DNA of 64,000 nt from Macrocystis pyrifera (lineage: Eukaryota > Sar > Phaeophyceae > Laminariales > Laminariaceae), in assembly GCA_031763025.1 (NCBI GenBank), contig JASSKH010000012.1, positions 5,241,397 through 5,305,396 on the forward strand, written 5' to 3'. Shown in pieces: positions 11,575 through 22,140 of this stretch; position 1 is the stretch's first letter, and every line of letters starts with the position of its first letter. A model generated the notes under the pieces. It had not been told where the DNA came from. It saw only the letters and a list, made by a program, of their open reading frames with translations, and ran no database searches. Position numbers and translations under genes: made by a program.

Positions 11575-11890
11575 ACATCGTGCCGGTTATCCGGTATAGT
11601 GCCTGTGGAGTAAAGAGGTGGATCAACCTGTGTGGCAGCGTGCGGAGTAAATAATGCCGGTTGGTTGCCGCTATATATAGTGCCGGTTTTGTTCCCCGGC
11701 ACATACATACCGGCAATATAGAGAGACCATTACTGTGATGTTCTTTTTTCGTCGGCGTCGGCGGGGGGGGGGGGGGGGGGGGGGGGGGGGGCGGTCGCCC
11801 TAGCCCTAGCATTGAAACCTGAAACCCCCAAGTTTGTTGCCTGGCGCATACCGGCACTCTCGCTATGAAGGGACCGTTGCGGTCGGGCTG
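11575..11890 (+). repeat. GCCGGTATTGTT/CCGGCGCATAC repeat
   Basis: Two or three degenerate units of about 55-60 bp combining AGTGCCGGTTTTGTT, CGGCACATACATACCGGCA and GAGACCATTACTGTG. A related unit lies at 16190-16256. A G29 tract occupies 11763-11791. Confidence 0.55.
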
Positions 11891-12229
11891 TGCACTACCT
11901 AACAATAACTCGGCGACTACAGTAGCTGTTAGTTGGCGAGGTACAGGTACGCTATCCCCTCTCGTGCGAAAACATACTTTTGAGCGTTCTAGCCTGCTGT
12001 AGACCCCAAGATTGACAAATTACGAGAGTATGTGTGTAGCTCAGGCGCTCGCCGTTCTACATAGGAATTTGTAAGAAATCTACACCTCCGTATAGCCCCG
12101 CCATAAATTATGTGAGTCCAACATCAGGATAACGAGGGTTAGCTTAACATCACGAGAGAGGGCCGAAACTGCCGCTGTGAAGTTAGTTCCTTGCGGTAAG
12201 CTGCGGAGTTGTTTGTGTGCGTGCGTTTG

Positions 12230-12246
12230 TGTGTGTGTGTGTGTTT
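12230..12246 (+). repeat. GT microsatellite
   Basis: A short GTGTGTGT run followed by a T run. Confidence 0.7.
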
Positions 12247-12539
12247 TTTTCTGACTGTCACGCTTGTGGTGGCTTGAATCGTGTGTTTTTCTGTGTGATA
12301 CAGACCACAGCCAGTCAGTTGGCTTGTTCGTCACCCGCCTTATATATCTGGCCATCATGCCCAGTCGACTCGCACCCCCTCGAAATGCTCTAAATCGGGT
12401 GCACTATCGTCTGGCTTCCCAATTTGTCCCACATGGCCGTGTCTGCCAATGTACCAGGTATACGGTAAATCCTGGCGATACCCTGGGTCTAAGCTTTTGA
12501 CGCTCCTCTTCCCTCCTCTCCCCCAGTCCCCTTTGAAAG

Positions 12540-12612
12540 CTCCGCCTCGAGAGGGATGCGTGGTCAATGGTCAAATGACGTAAGGCACGCAGGAAATAAG
12601 TCGCTCCCCTCC
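12540..12612 (+). mobile_element. Detached LINE 3' end
   Basis: Contains CTCGAGAGGGATGCGTGGTC, then AATGGTCAAATGACGTAAGG, then GCAGGAAATAAG and a C-rich tail. It aligns to the last codons of the LINE at 23570-23640. It sits just upstream of the acceptor at 12645 and therefore within the intron. Confidence 0.7.
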
Positions 12613-12645
12613 CCTTCCCTGTGTCCAAAACAAAACTTTTTTCAG

Positions 12646-13421
12646 GCCCTGCACGACTTCCAGAGGAGCGGAAGAGCGGGCGCGAAAATCGAGCACATCC
12701 TTCCTCATCTGGACAGCGGCACTAGCTTCAGCAGCGGAGGCGGCAGTGGCGTAGGTGGGGGTGTCATGACCCCAGGGGAGGCGGCTCGCGCGCGGGAAGC
12801 CCGGACTTCGCCCTTAAGCCGCGCTTGTCACAAGGGTCTACGGGCAGTCTGCAGAGACCCGGCGGGGGATTGGGGGGCGTCACTTCTTCCTCGGGAGGGG
12901 CAGGGGGGGGCAGTGGTGGTGGTGGTGGTGGGTGGAGGAGGAGGAGGCGGTGGCGGGGCGGGGGTGACGACTCCCGCACGCCCTCAGACTCTCCGATCTC
13001 CCCTTTGGGGAGTTCGGTGCCTTCACCGGAAACCGCGCCGGTTGGTGATGGAGGCGTTTCTGGCGGGGCAGGTCCTGGTGGTGTAGGCGGGGTTGGGGGT
13101 GGAGGTGGGGGGGCGATGCTGTCGATTGCGAATCCGGGGCTTGTGGCGTCTTCTGCGGCCACTCCGATGAGCGCTAGCAACGGCGCGGGGGGCGGCGTGG
13201 GGGGCGTGCAGTCGTTCAGGGGCCGGGGTGGGGCTTTCGGCATGCTCCTCCACAAGGTGCAGGCTGCGCAGCCTCTGATGGTGTCTGTTCCTGGGGCGAC
13301 TGGAGGGCCTGGAGGAGTCGTAGGGGCCGGAGCGAAGGTGGGGGGGGCGGGGTTGGGCAGCCCGGACGGTGGGGGGTCGGGAGGGGATGTGAACGGGGCA
13401 GCCCCTGGCGGATCGCCTTAA
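12646..13421 (+). CDS. Putative terminal exon, Gly/Ser-rich tail, frame broken
   Basis: I do not recognise the protein. A canonical acceptor (AACTTTTTTCAG, 12634-12645) opens in phase 0 with ALHDFQRSGRAGAKIEHILP, then HLDSGTSFSSGGG. After about 12725 a second frame becomes the more sensible one: SPDFALKPRLSQGSTGSLQR, Gly runs, then SPISPLGSSVPSPETAP and MLLHKVQAAQPLMVSVPG. That frame ends at a TAA at 13419-13421. The change of frame falls somewhere between 12726 and about 12960, in G-rich sequence. It could be an assembly indel, an unrecognised small intron, or real decay. The N-terminal helix followed by a long disordered low-complexity tail is typical of regulatory proteins, but that is only an impression. 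The block continues the reading of the exon at 10147-10251. Confidence 0.5.
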
Positions 13422-13424
13422 TCT

Positions 13425-13566
13425 TCCTTTTTGACCGCCCACCACTGCTGTGCAGAAATTTTCCCTACTCTAATAGTAAGTGATTTACCTCCCAAGGTTG
13501 TATAGGGGTTATTGGCGAGGTATGCGACGGTTTAGCGGGGATCTAGGACAGAGGGATAGGGGGTCG
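13425..13566. other. Presumed 3' flank of the plus-strand gene
   Basis: Follows the TAA. AATAAA-type polyadenylation signals were not seen close by. Confidence 0.3.
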
Positions 13567-13650
13567 GGTGTACTCATGCCGTGCATGGCTGTAGTCGTGT
13601 GAACGTATAACCTTGCATCCCTGCGATGCCGGGACGGACCAGAGGGGCGT
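13567..13650 (+). repeat. Dispersed repeat B, partial copy
   Basis: GTGTACTCATGCCGTGCATG and CTTGCATCCCTGCGATGCCG match the left half of the copy at 2247-2472. Confidence 0.65.
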
Positions 13651-14240
13651 GGCGGGGGGGGAGGTTGACGGGGGGTGTTTGGTTTTTCGAGAGTGTCTGA
13701 ACCGCTCGTGGACTGTACGCAACGCTTTCGTTTTTAAGTTCTTGGGAGGTTGGGAATAGCAGTAGGGGGGGGGGAACTAGGGGAGACTCGAGAAGTGAAC
13801 TTTCTTGAGGAATTTTCTCGCTGAAATTTCGCATGGTGGCCGGCCGAGACATGTAACGCGCAGGCTCCAGGTGTTGGTGTTTCTACTGGACGGTGAACTT
13901 CGTTTTGTTGTGTCGGGAGTCAAAAATCTGTACGTCTGTTGCGTACGACGGGTTGGAGGCTGACGACGCACAAAACGTTTGTTGTTTTCGCTGATGTTTT
14001 ATGGTTCGCTTCGAATGCGTTCTTGAATGCTTATTTTTTTTACCGTTACTTGTAATAGGTTAGAGTAACTTGACTGCAACCAACCGTCTTTTGTGGGGAT
14101 TAATTAGAGTACGTGGGCTTCGTGTTGGATAATTGTTTCGGGAGTCTAAGGGTTAGCAGGAGGGTATGTATTGCCTTCGAGGGCAATCATGGAGTCATTG
14201 CAAGCTACATAGATTCTGGTTTTTTGATTTGGGGAGGATA

Positions 14241-14335
14241 AGGGTGTATTCATGTCATGCATACGTAGTCGTATGTATGGCCATGGACCCTCGCATCCCT
14301 ACAGTGCCGGGTCGGAGCACGTCTGGTTTTCGGGG
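14241..14335 (+). repeat. Dispersed repeat B, partial copy
   Basis: GTGTATTCATGTCATGCAT, CCCTCGCATCCCTACAGTGC and CGGAGCACGTCTGG match the copy at 2247-2472. Confidence 0.65.
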
Positions 14336-15225
14336 TGGCCATAGTTTGGTTGTCTTTATCATTTGGCCATTGACCGCACATCTCTTTCGCGACAGAGGCT
14401 GGGGGGGGGGGGTGCTGAGCTACGCCCGGCGATACCGTTTCCTTGCTGAATCCCGATGCTCTTGTGTGGAATTGTCGTTTTTTTTTTTGCGCCTACACAA
14501 TATCGAAAAGATAATGGGGCGACGGATGGAGGTTTAGGGCGGGCACAAGGGAGATGGTCAATGTCAGCAAGAGGATTTGGAAGCAAATATGTCGGCTGGC
14601 GGCATGTTAGCGGTGTGGCAGGCGGCAATTTTCGCAAAAAATTGCAGTGACCGACGCCTGCTGCTCTAAAAATACCTGCCGCAAATACTTAGTTTTAGTG
14701 TGGGTGGTGTCGGCCGGCGCTCTTCGTGTCTTGGTGGTCGACCGGTTTTTCTTTTCTTTTTTTTTCTGTCCGTGGAGGAGGGAGGGGTTAAGACCGTGCT
14801 GTTTTTTCGTGTGGGAGTCATTTTTTTTGTACAGTATGGGCCCGCAAGCGAGAAGTAAACCCAATACTAAATCGAGGCTCCATTGTTTGGAGACGCTCCG
14901 AAATATATTTCGATTAAGACATCATATTCGGCGACTTGCGCCACGCTTTATACGCCCCATATATTGGCCCATGCTCAAAATTGGTTATTCACAACAATAA
15001 GGTTTCAGGCTTGCTCATTGTTGGCGTTCTTCGTCGGCGGGCCCATACTGGTGTACTGTATTCGTAGTCTAGTTCGGACAAAGGGTGGCCACACGTTGTG
15101 GTGCGTGAGAGCTTTTTTTTATCACTATACAGGTACCTGGTGTTCGACGCTGATGTGGTTGTGGGGGGGGTGATGTGGCACTCGACGTGCAAATGTTTTC
15201 ACCCGTCGGGCAAATAAGATCATGA
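14336..15225. other. Stretch without a supported gene
   Basis: T runs near 14480 and 14755-14766 and a G run at 14401-14412. No exon-like block with both splice sites. Confidence 0.45.
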
Positions 15226-15263
15226 TCTATCTACCTATCTATTATCTATCTATCTACTATCTT
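15226..15263 (+). repeat. ATCT tetranucleotide microsatellite
   Basis: Imperfect CTATCTATCTA repeat of roughly nine units. Confidence 0.85.
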
Positions 15264-15749
15264 TCCACAGCAGATCATCTAGTTCCCTTGTCTGACTTTG
15301 TGAGAGGTTTTTGCAGGATCTGCCTTATAGGGCGTACAGATCGAACCCTGGAAACATGCGCTAGGTCTTTGCAGAGTGTACGGGCCCACCCGCCAATACA
15401 TGAACTAGGTCATGAAGTGGGAATCGATGGTCTGTCAAAGCGTGAAGTATTTCTGGTCCTGTATCTCTCGACCATGGTTGGCAGGGGAGATATACCTCTT
15501 GGTCTTGCGACGGCGTGCGCCAACCATGTTGTCGGTTGATTCGGTGTAGGTGGATGTGTGGGTGATTGCTGCTGTAGGTTGGCTGGTCAGGAGCGGGAGA
15601 CGTTCAAGGGCGCACATTCAGGAGAAGGAAAACGTGTAGTCCAGAGCTGGCGGGGATCGAGGGGTACGGTCGGTATGCGCGCGGACATGCGCACGAAGTG
15701 GAATATCTACGAGCTGAATTGATTGCTCATTTTGCTGCTGCCGTACGAG

Positions 15750-15839
15750 GATCCGAGGTACGCATCGATCGTTGGAGACGTCAATCCACGCGGTTTGTTG
15801 ATACATCTCGTCTCTGATGGTCGCCCCACCCACTGCCAG
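15750..15839 (+). CDS. Possible internal exon
   Basis: I do not recognise it. After a T-rich stretch and CGTACGAG, a 30-codon block reads DPRYASIVGDVNPRGLLIHL, then VSDGRPTHCQ. It ends CCAG/GTACTC. Length is 90 bp with phase 0 at both ends, as for the better exons at 5122-5214 and 10147-10251. The acceptor lacks a good pyrimidine tract and the donor departs from GTRAGT, so this is tentative. No neighbouring exon was identified. Confidence 0.3.
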
Positions 15840-15889
15840 GTACTCACTTGCATGGACAATCGATCAGAGAGGCGACAAGATAGATTCAG

Positions 15890-15921
15890 TGGGGGGGGGG
15901 GGAGGGGGGGGGGGGGGGGGG
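15890..15921 (+). repeat. G-rich homopolymer tract
   Basis: A run of G with one A. On the minus strand it gives an artefactual poly-Pro frame. Confidence 0.9.
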
Positions 15922-16189
15922 TAGATTAGTAGGTTGGTGGCGGTATCAGTGGGCGTTGGGGTAGCGCATGCGGGAAGGGTGGGTTCCCAGAAAGAATGAT
16001 GGGAGTGGTTTTGGTTTCGACTTCGCCGCTTCTGCCAGCCTACCGTGCGTGACAGCGGTGGTCTCTCGGCGAAATTTTCTCCCCGCTGCTCCCCCGTCCG
16101 GTGAGGCGGGATTGCACGCTTCAGAGTCGTTGCCACTACACAGGTGTAGCGGTTCCTCCATGTGGTGTCTTGTTGAGTAGGGCCGACTG

Positions 16190-16256
16190 CCGATACAGTG
16201 CCGGTATTGTTGGCTGGCGCATCATCATACCGGGACCACTGCTGCTACTGTGAAGG
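16190..16256 (+). repeat. GCCGGTATTGTT repeat unit
   Basis: CAGTGCCGGTATTGTTGGC, GGCGCATCATCATACCGGG and ACTGTGAAG match the unit at 11680-11740. Confidence 0.55.
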
Positions 16257-18001
16257 AGCGAAACACGCCTCTCCCGGGGACAAGGGTGGTGTTGTTTATC
16301 ACAATTATGTATTCATACCTGGAGCCGATTTGTCTGAAAACTTGCCCCCTCGACAATTTTTTTACGAATGGCTTCGGCCTGCACGTTTCTGATCACTTTA
16401 CGTTGAGCTGTCTGGCCTCGATGTGGTTCAGCTGCTGATTGGGTGGCTGGTTGAAGTAGCCGTTGGTGCACGATCAGGGTTCCAAGCGGGCTCTGCCGGC
16501 GACTAAATATGTGTCCATCGTAGGCTTGGCGGCTGAGGTTCGGGCGGGATTAAGTCGGTGTGGAATCAAAATGCCGAGCGGGGGGATCAGGGTTGAGCTG
16601 TTCAATCTTTTTATTTTTGTTTTATGCCCAGCCCCGCAAACAATCCTCAGCCTATGCAGGGGACAGAAAATTATCCGAGAAATCTCCCAGAAACTTCCTT
16701 CCGAACCGGTTTTCTGAAGACCTTTTGGGTGATGTTTTCTTTTTATACCCCCTTTTCATCGCTGCAATAATGTCTCTACCCAAGTTCCAAGTGTTTTCTT
16801 TTTCACCCAAAATATCGGTGCAGTGGCAAAAAGGTTGGGGGGGTTTCGGGGACTGGTGTTTTTTTTTTTTTTTTTTTTTTTTTCCGTTCGTTTTGTTTTT
16901 TCGAAACATGGTGGGACTGGGATGCACGTACGTCATTGAGTCGGCTCGGTGGTAGATTATTTAGGATAGGGCGGTAGCTTGTTTGGCTGGTGGTGATGAT
17001 GATAGCGCCGAGCAACGCTAAGCTCCGCTCTCGCGGACTACGCTTTGTAAGATGTGGCAAAATCGGGTCGCTCGTCTGAGGGGTCTGTGTGGCGTTGCGG
17101 GAAGGGAAGGGAAGTCGTCATGAGGAGCGATGGGAGAGGCGGGGGGAGCGGCGGGGGGGGATTGACGGTATCATGGTCTGGCTTAGGTGCTGGCGGATGC
17201 TCTTGCTGCGGCTGCTGTTTCTGTTACTGCTTTTGCTGCTTGCTGATTTTTCCCCCCTGTATTGCCAAGAGCGGGGCACCTGAGATTGCTTTGCGTGCCA
17301 CTTGCTTTCTGCGCTACGGTTGCATAATGTTTTACTGCTTCTCTGCTACTGTTCTACTACTGTTGTACTTGTGGTCGATTCATTTCGGAATGACGACGGG
17401 CCGATTTTCCGCTGCTTTCCCCCCCCCCCCCCCCACTCCGTGTTTCGGCGATTTATTTTGTCGAAATATAGTAGCTCCGTAGTTCCCCAGGCTGGCAGGG
17501 CTGCGCTATATTAGGGGAGCCCCCTTTTTCGTTTTTTGATTTTGCGGTTTTCGTTCATCGATTCGATGTACGTTCGTATGTATCAATTTCGCGTCTGTAA
17601 CCCAGGGGCTGCTGTGCTAAATGAGAGCTTATTAATATAAAGTGCATTTACGTTCTTCATGTGACGAAGCCACGGGTCTGCTAGAAGAGCGCGGCTGTAT
17701 ATTCAAGTGTCTGCGACTGGGGGAAAGTTCTGGGGTTACCCTTGAGAAGCGGAACTCTGCCTTGTAAAGCTGCCGATCGCAATGCCCCTGCGCGTTAGGC
17801 TTGGAGAGAGGAAATGATGGAGGCTATGCAGCCAGTACGATGTGCTGATCGTGGGTGATTAAAACGGTGATAATGATCTGCAGCAGGAGGAGGAGGAGGA
17901 GGATGAGGATGATGCTGGCGATTGTGTTGGTGTCGTCTTTTGTGCTCGATTCCGACGGTGCTGTTCGTGAAATGTGTCGATATTACGTAGTCTTGCTGTA
18001 G
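16257..18001. other. Stretch without a supported gene
   Basis: Contains a T23 tract at 16860-16882, a C tract at 17420-17434 and a GGA tract at 17885-17905. Open frames overlap these simple tracts. No splice-bounded block was convincing. Confidence 0.45.
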
Positions 18002-18111
18002 TATTACTGGGGGACCATAGTAAGCAGGACCTACGGTCCACACAAAATCCTATATATTTACCTATTTTTACCTACAATATTTGGTCCTATCTGCTATGGA
18101 CCCCCGTAGTA
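18002..18111 (+). mobile_element. MITE family 1 copy
   Basis: Termini TTACTGGGGGACCATAG and CTATGGACCCCCGTAG; the centre CCTATATATTTACCTA is retained. Confidence 0.9.
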
Positions 18112-19194
18112 GTGTGCTTTTGGTCGTGACGTTGAAATACCAGCCAGCCCCAAGTGTCACACTTTGTTGTACTGCTGAAGATGGTACATTCATAGTGGCT
18201 TGCATGTAGTAAAGTATGTATGCCTAACAAATAATACGAAGCACCGGCTTTGAGATCGAGGACTTCGTCGAAGCTCGTCTTTTCAAGCTGCGTGTGATAC
18301 TTCGAGCGCGCGTACTATAGCAGTACATATTCGGGTGTACGGTTCACAATGTGACCTCGTGAGAGAGACTTATTCCTTCTGGAGGGGAATCAAGTCGTCT
18401 GCGAGCTGGTACAGCTGTAAAAAAAACGAGGCAGATACGTACTTGCGGGCGTTTTTCCCAAGTTAGTTTTGCGATTTTTCGATCTCAAAAATGGTTTTCG
18501 ACCTCCCTTCCTCCAGGTAACACGAGAGGACTATTATTAATAAGTATCTGTGACATTTTATTCATTTTTCAGGGGGGGGGGGGGGGGGTGGGGGAATGTG
18601 GCCGTTTCAAAAAAAAGACCCCGTCGACATTTTGGCAAACAATCCCGGGAAAAAAGTCTAGTTTTTTTTTTTTTTCATGGCCCTTGCTGTGCCGAGGGAA
18701 TGCCGCCCCGTGACATCCCTATTTCCTAACGTACCAGGTACACAAATAGTTTGTCCTGCGTGGATGTTGAACTCGGATCGTTGTAGAGGCAGCTCGAACG
18801 GGGCAGGCAAGCACACACACACACACAGACGGGTTCACCCGCCCCATCATCCGAATCCTTCGTTCCCAACACTTTATCCTACGAGTATATATATATTAAG
18901 GTTCGGACTGTCGAAACGTAGGATACACGGGGGTTCATCCGCCCGACTACCTACATGCCCAGTTTTCTATACCTCATTCTAGACGCGAGGTTTCGATCGT
19001 CGTGAAGTCAGCTCGAACCGAAAACAAGCGGGCGATGACTTCCAAGATTTCTCATGGCACGTGTAGTATATATAAAAGCCCATAAAGGCTCGAACGGTCA
19101 GCGAACCATGCAACCATACAACCAAACCATGTGCGCGGGTTAACTGCAGTCCAGTTTCGGGGACAAACTACTTGCACTCTGTGTCTCAATCTAA

Positions 19195-19285
19195 GGACGG
19201 GTTTTACTTGATATGAGTATACAAAAGGTCATTATATTTAGGCACAACTCTGTCCCTAAATATAAGGACGGTTTTGAATTGATAA
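19195..19285. mobile_element. MITE family 4 fragments (CCCTAAATATAAG)
   Basis: TATATTTAGG and CCCTAAATATAAGGACGG face each other. The family recurs at 21735-21813 and 35880-36072. Confidence 0.5.
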
Positions 19286-19287
19286 TG

Positions 19288-19394
19288 TTACGGGGGTCCG
19301 TAGTTAATAGGACCTATGGTATAGGTAAAAACCTATATATTTACCTATTTTTACTAGCAATATTTGGTCCTATTTACTATGGCCCCCCGTAATA
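19288..19394 (+). mobile_element. MITE family 1 copy
   Basis: Complete; inserted in the family-2/family-4 stack. Termini TTACGGGGGTCCGTAG and CTATGGCCCCCCGTAA. Confidence 0.9.
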
Positions 19395-19599
19395 GAATGT
19401 TATACAAACGTTGCTGATGTTTAGGAAAAAAGTGGTAGCGTTTTCAGTGCTTTGGCCCCCGAACGGGACTGCGTTTCTCAAAGGGTTAATCCGCCCCACC
19501 ACATGTTCTATCTTGGTTATTAATAGTTTATCCTATTAAACTGACGTCAAGTTGGGGTTATCGTAAAGGCAGCTCGAATGTCCGGTTTGGGCATACATG

Positions 19600-20110
19600 C
19601 GTAACTAGTGCTGGATATCAGCGCGATACCGATATGTAAAAAAACTAATCGATTCGATGCCGATACACACCAAAAACTAGTCGATACGACACCGATATTT
19701 ATTTTAAAAAATCGATACGATACCGATATACAAGAAAAACTTATCGATGCGATATACACAGATACTCGTACACAAAAATCACTAATCGATACGATGCAGA
19801 TACTTGATGTGTACATGCATGGAAGCTTTCGTCTACTACGGGGGACCATAGTAAACAGGACCAAATATTGTTAGTAAAAATACCTAAATATATAGGTTTT
19901 TATGTATGCCATAGGTCCTGTTAACTGTAGACCCCCGTAATAGTGTCGACATGAAACCACCAGGGATGCCAGAGGGGATGGAGGGCGAAACACGTGCGTT
20001 ATGCGATATTTCGAACGCTTGATGTGTCGATAAGCAATAGGTCGAAAGTTAGACATCGATACCGGTATAAGTCAAGCCGAAATTTTGATATATCGATATA
20101 CATTTATCGT
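19600..20110. repeat. Degenerate CGATACGATACCGATAT array
   Basis: Repeated GATACCGATATANAAAAAAC and AATCGATACGATNC units about 40-50 bp apart between 19608 and 19805, with a further block at 20020-20110. Related in wording to the array at 5816-6790. A MITE interrupts it. Confidence 0.7.
19836..19942 (-). mobile_element. MITE family 1 copy
   Basis: Opposite orientation to its neighbours; complete, TA on both sides. Confidence 0.9.
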
Positions 20111-20215
20111 TTTTTTTTTTTTAAGAGGTTCCTCGGCTGTGTGCTTTGTGGTTGTAGCGATTTAGCCATGTTCGACCGTCGTCGTAGCTCTAAACATAAT
20201 CGTTCACACGAGTTA

Positions 20216-20322
20216 TTTCGGGGGACCATAGTAAATAGGACCTACGTTACGCACAAAAACCTATACATTTTCCTATTTTTACCTACAATATTTGGTCCCA
20301 TTTACTATGGTCCCTCGTAACA
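20216..20322 (+). mobile_element. MITE family 1 copy
   Basis: Left end slightly eroded (TTTCGGGGGACC), right end GGTCCCTCGTAA. Confidence 0.85.
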
Positions 20323-20520
20323 GTTCATCGGAGAGACAGTCGGCTTTCACTTGTTGACCTATTTGCGTAGATGTTCATGGGAAAAGATGAGCTCTTGACT
20401 ACCTTGTACACACGCGATTTAGCTCACCATGCATGTGGTAGGGTGGGAACCGTACACCATGCACGATCTAGGACACGCTACGTAGATCTGTACCGAACAG
20501 ATCCTGCACAACACCTGTTA

Positions 20521-20770
20521 GCCCCTTTAGAACCGCAGTCCCGTTTTGGGGACAAACTATTACGGGGGTCCATAGTTAACGAGACCTATGGTATACATAA
20601 AAACCTACATATTTACCTATTTTTACTAACAATATTTGGTCCCATTTACTATGGTCCCCCGTAGTACTCAAACTTCAAGTAGTTGCAGAACGGCATTCCC
20701 GTTTGGGAGACAAAACCCCTCAAATTTCAAGTGCTTTGCCCCTCATGCACGGGACACAGCAATCCTAAAT
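20521..20770. mobile_element. MITE family 2 remnants around a MITE 1
   Basis: CCCCTTTAGAACCGCAGTCC...GGGGACAAAC lies left of the family-1 insertion. TTCAAGTAGTTGCAG..., then a further GCATTCCCGTTTGGGAGACA block lies to the right, so two family-2 copies are abutted. Confidence 0.6.
20559..20666 (+). mobile_element. MITE family 1 copy, near consensus
   Basis: One of the least diverged copies: TTACGGGGGTCCATAGTTAA at the left and TTTACTATGGTCCCCCGTAG at the right, with the diagnostic AATATTTGGTCC block. Confidence 0.92.
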
Positions 20771-21404
20771 CAAGATGATCTGTAGAATGTGATCATAGAT
20801 AATTGTCGCCTGCTTTTCTGATGAGCGCCTCGCCCCTTCGTTCAGAAGACATGTGGCGAGGCAAACCGCAACTAATACAAGAGCTTAAGCCATCCTCAAG
20901 CACCTCGTGTGAGTGACCAGAACAGAGCCAAAGGCATCAACCTGCTAGCAGTAGTCGGTCCCTAGGTCCGTACTGCCTTACACTTAACACGAGCTGTTCG
21001 AGGACGTGTGAAATCTTGTGACCCCTTGTGAAATGCACCGTCCATCGGAGACCTAACAGTCGGAAAAAAAAAAAAAAGTGTGGGACGTCTCTCCTGCTGC
21101 TGTGGTTAGCTCTCCAAGCTAAATGGACCTGTAATGAGTAGAACACGTTATTATTCTATTTGCTACCAGGTATTTCATAATGTGCAGCGCTCTTTCCAAT
21201 CGTGTCGTCTACATGAAAAATAAGGGAGTCCAGAACCGGACGACTCCCATTCGTTGAAGATGCCACAAACCAGGTTTGAATCCTTGACGAAAATACACAT
21301 ATACACATATATATGCCAACCATATACCGTCTTGACAGCGCACGTTTTGCGTTGCTTGACATGTCTCCTGACCCCTTTGGTTCTGAATGACTCTGCTGGC
21401 TCCT

Positions 21405-21519
21405 ATTACCGGGGAACATAGTAAATAGGACCTGCGTCGGACACAAAAACCTATACATTTCCCTATTTTTACTATTTAATAACAATATTTGGTCCTATTT
21501 ACTCTAGACCCCCGTCATA
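21405..21519 (+). mobile_element. MITE family 1 copy
   Basis: Slightly long because of a TATTTAATAAC insertion before AATATTTGGTCC; right end ACCCCCGTCA. Confidence 0.85.
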
Positions 21520-21734
21520 CTCAACGGTCCATCAACGAAGTCCGAAAGGGTGGCGTTCGATTATACCTTGCCACTTACCAACTTGCCAGTCAAAATCTAA
21601 CCAAGTGACACAAAAGTTCGAGCTTCACACCACTTTTTTTGCCTGGCAACTTTATCTCTGTTTAGTGTCGGCATCAGGCAACAAATGTTCGTGATACTTT
21701 CAACCGGAGCGGTGCAGCCTGGCACCACCGTACT

Positions 21735-21813
21735 ACTTTGCCCCTAAATATAATGACCGTTTTGATTGAAATCGGTGAAAAAAAATGCACTTATATTCGA
21801 GGACAGAGTTGTA
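21735..21813. mobile_element. MITE family 4 copy, about 80 bp
   Basis: TTTGCCCCTAAATATAATGA at the left and TTATATTCGAGGACAGAG at the right are inverted copies of one another, close to TCTGTCCCTAAATATAAG. Confidence 0.55.
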
Positions 21814-22031
21814 GGTAGCAGGGAAAAAGAATTTGAAATCTTGTGGGAGAGACAAAAAGCGCCATGTATTCCATATGCGTAGGGCAGTGCTATGGTGTGC
21901 ACGTTCCCCAAGCCTTTGGAGAGCTGAGATTGTGCGGCGAGACGAAGCCTGAACGTAAACCTGGTGGGGCAAACGGGGTTCTTTTAGCGAGTGAGCCTTC
22001 TTTCCGACGGCAGGTGGAGACCCATCGCCGC

Positions 22032-22140
22032 TATTACTGGGGTCCATAGTTAATAGGACCTATGGTATACATAAAAATCTATATATTTACCCATTTTTAC
22101 TGACAAAATTTGGTCCCAGTAACTATGGACCCCCGTAATA
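22032..22140 (+). mobile_element. MITE family 1 copy next to the LINE
   Basis: Complete copy ending CCCCCGTAATA. The LINE-derived sequence begins immediately after it. Confidence 0.9.

Larger units (their letters stand above)
19139..19500. mobile_element. MITE family 2 remnant hosting other MITEs
   Basis: Left terminus GGGTTAACTGCAGTCCAG...GGGGACAAACTA and right terminus CCGAACGGGACTGCG...AAAGGGTTAATC are inverted and match the intact element at 44432-44530. The interior holds family-4 sequence (CCCTAAATATAAGGACG) and a complete family-1 MITE, so this is a stack of insertions. Confidence 0.6.
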
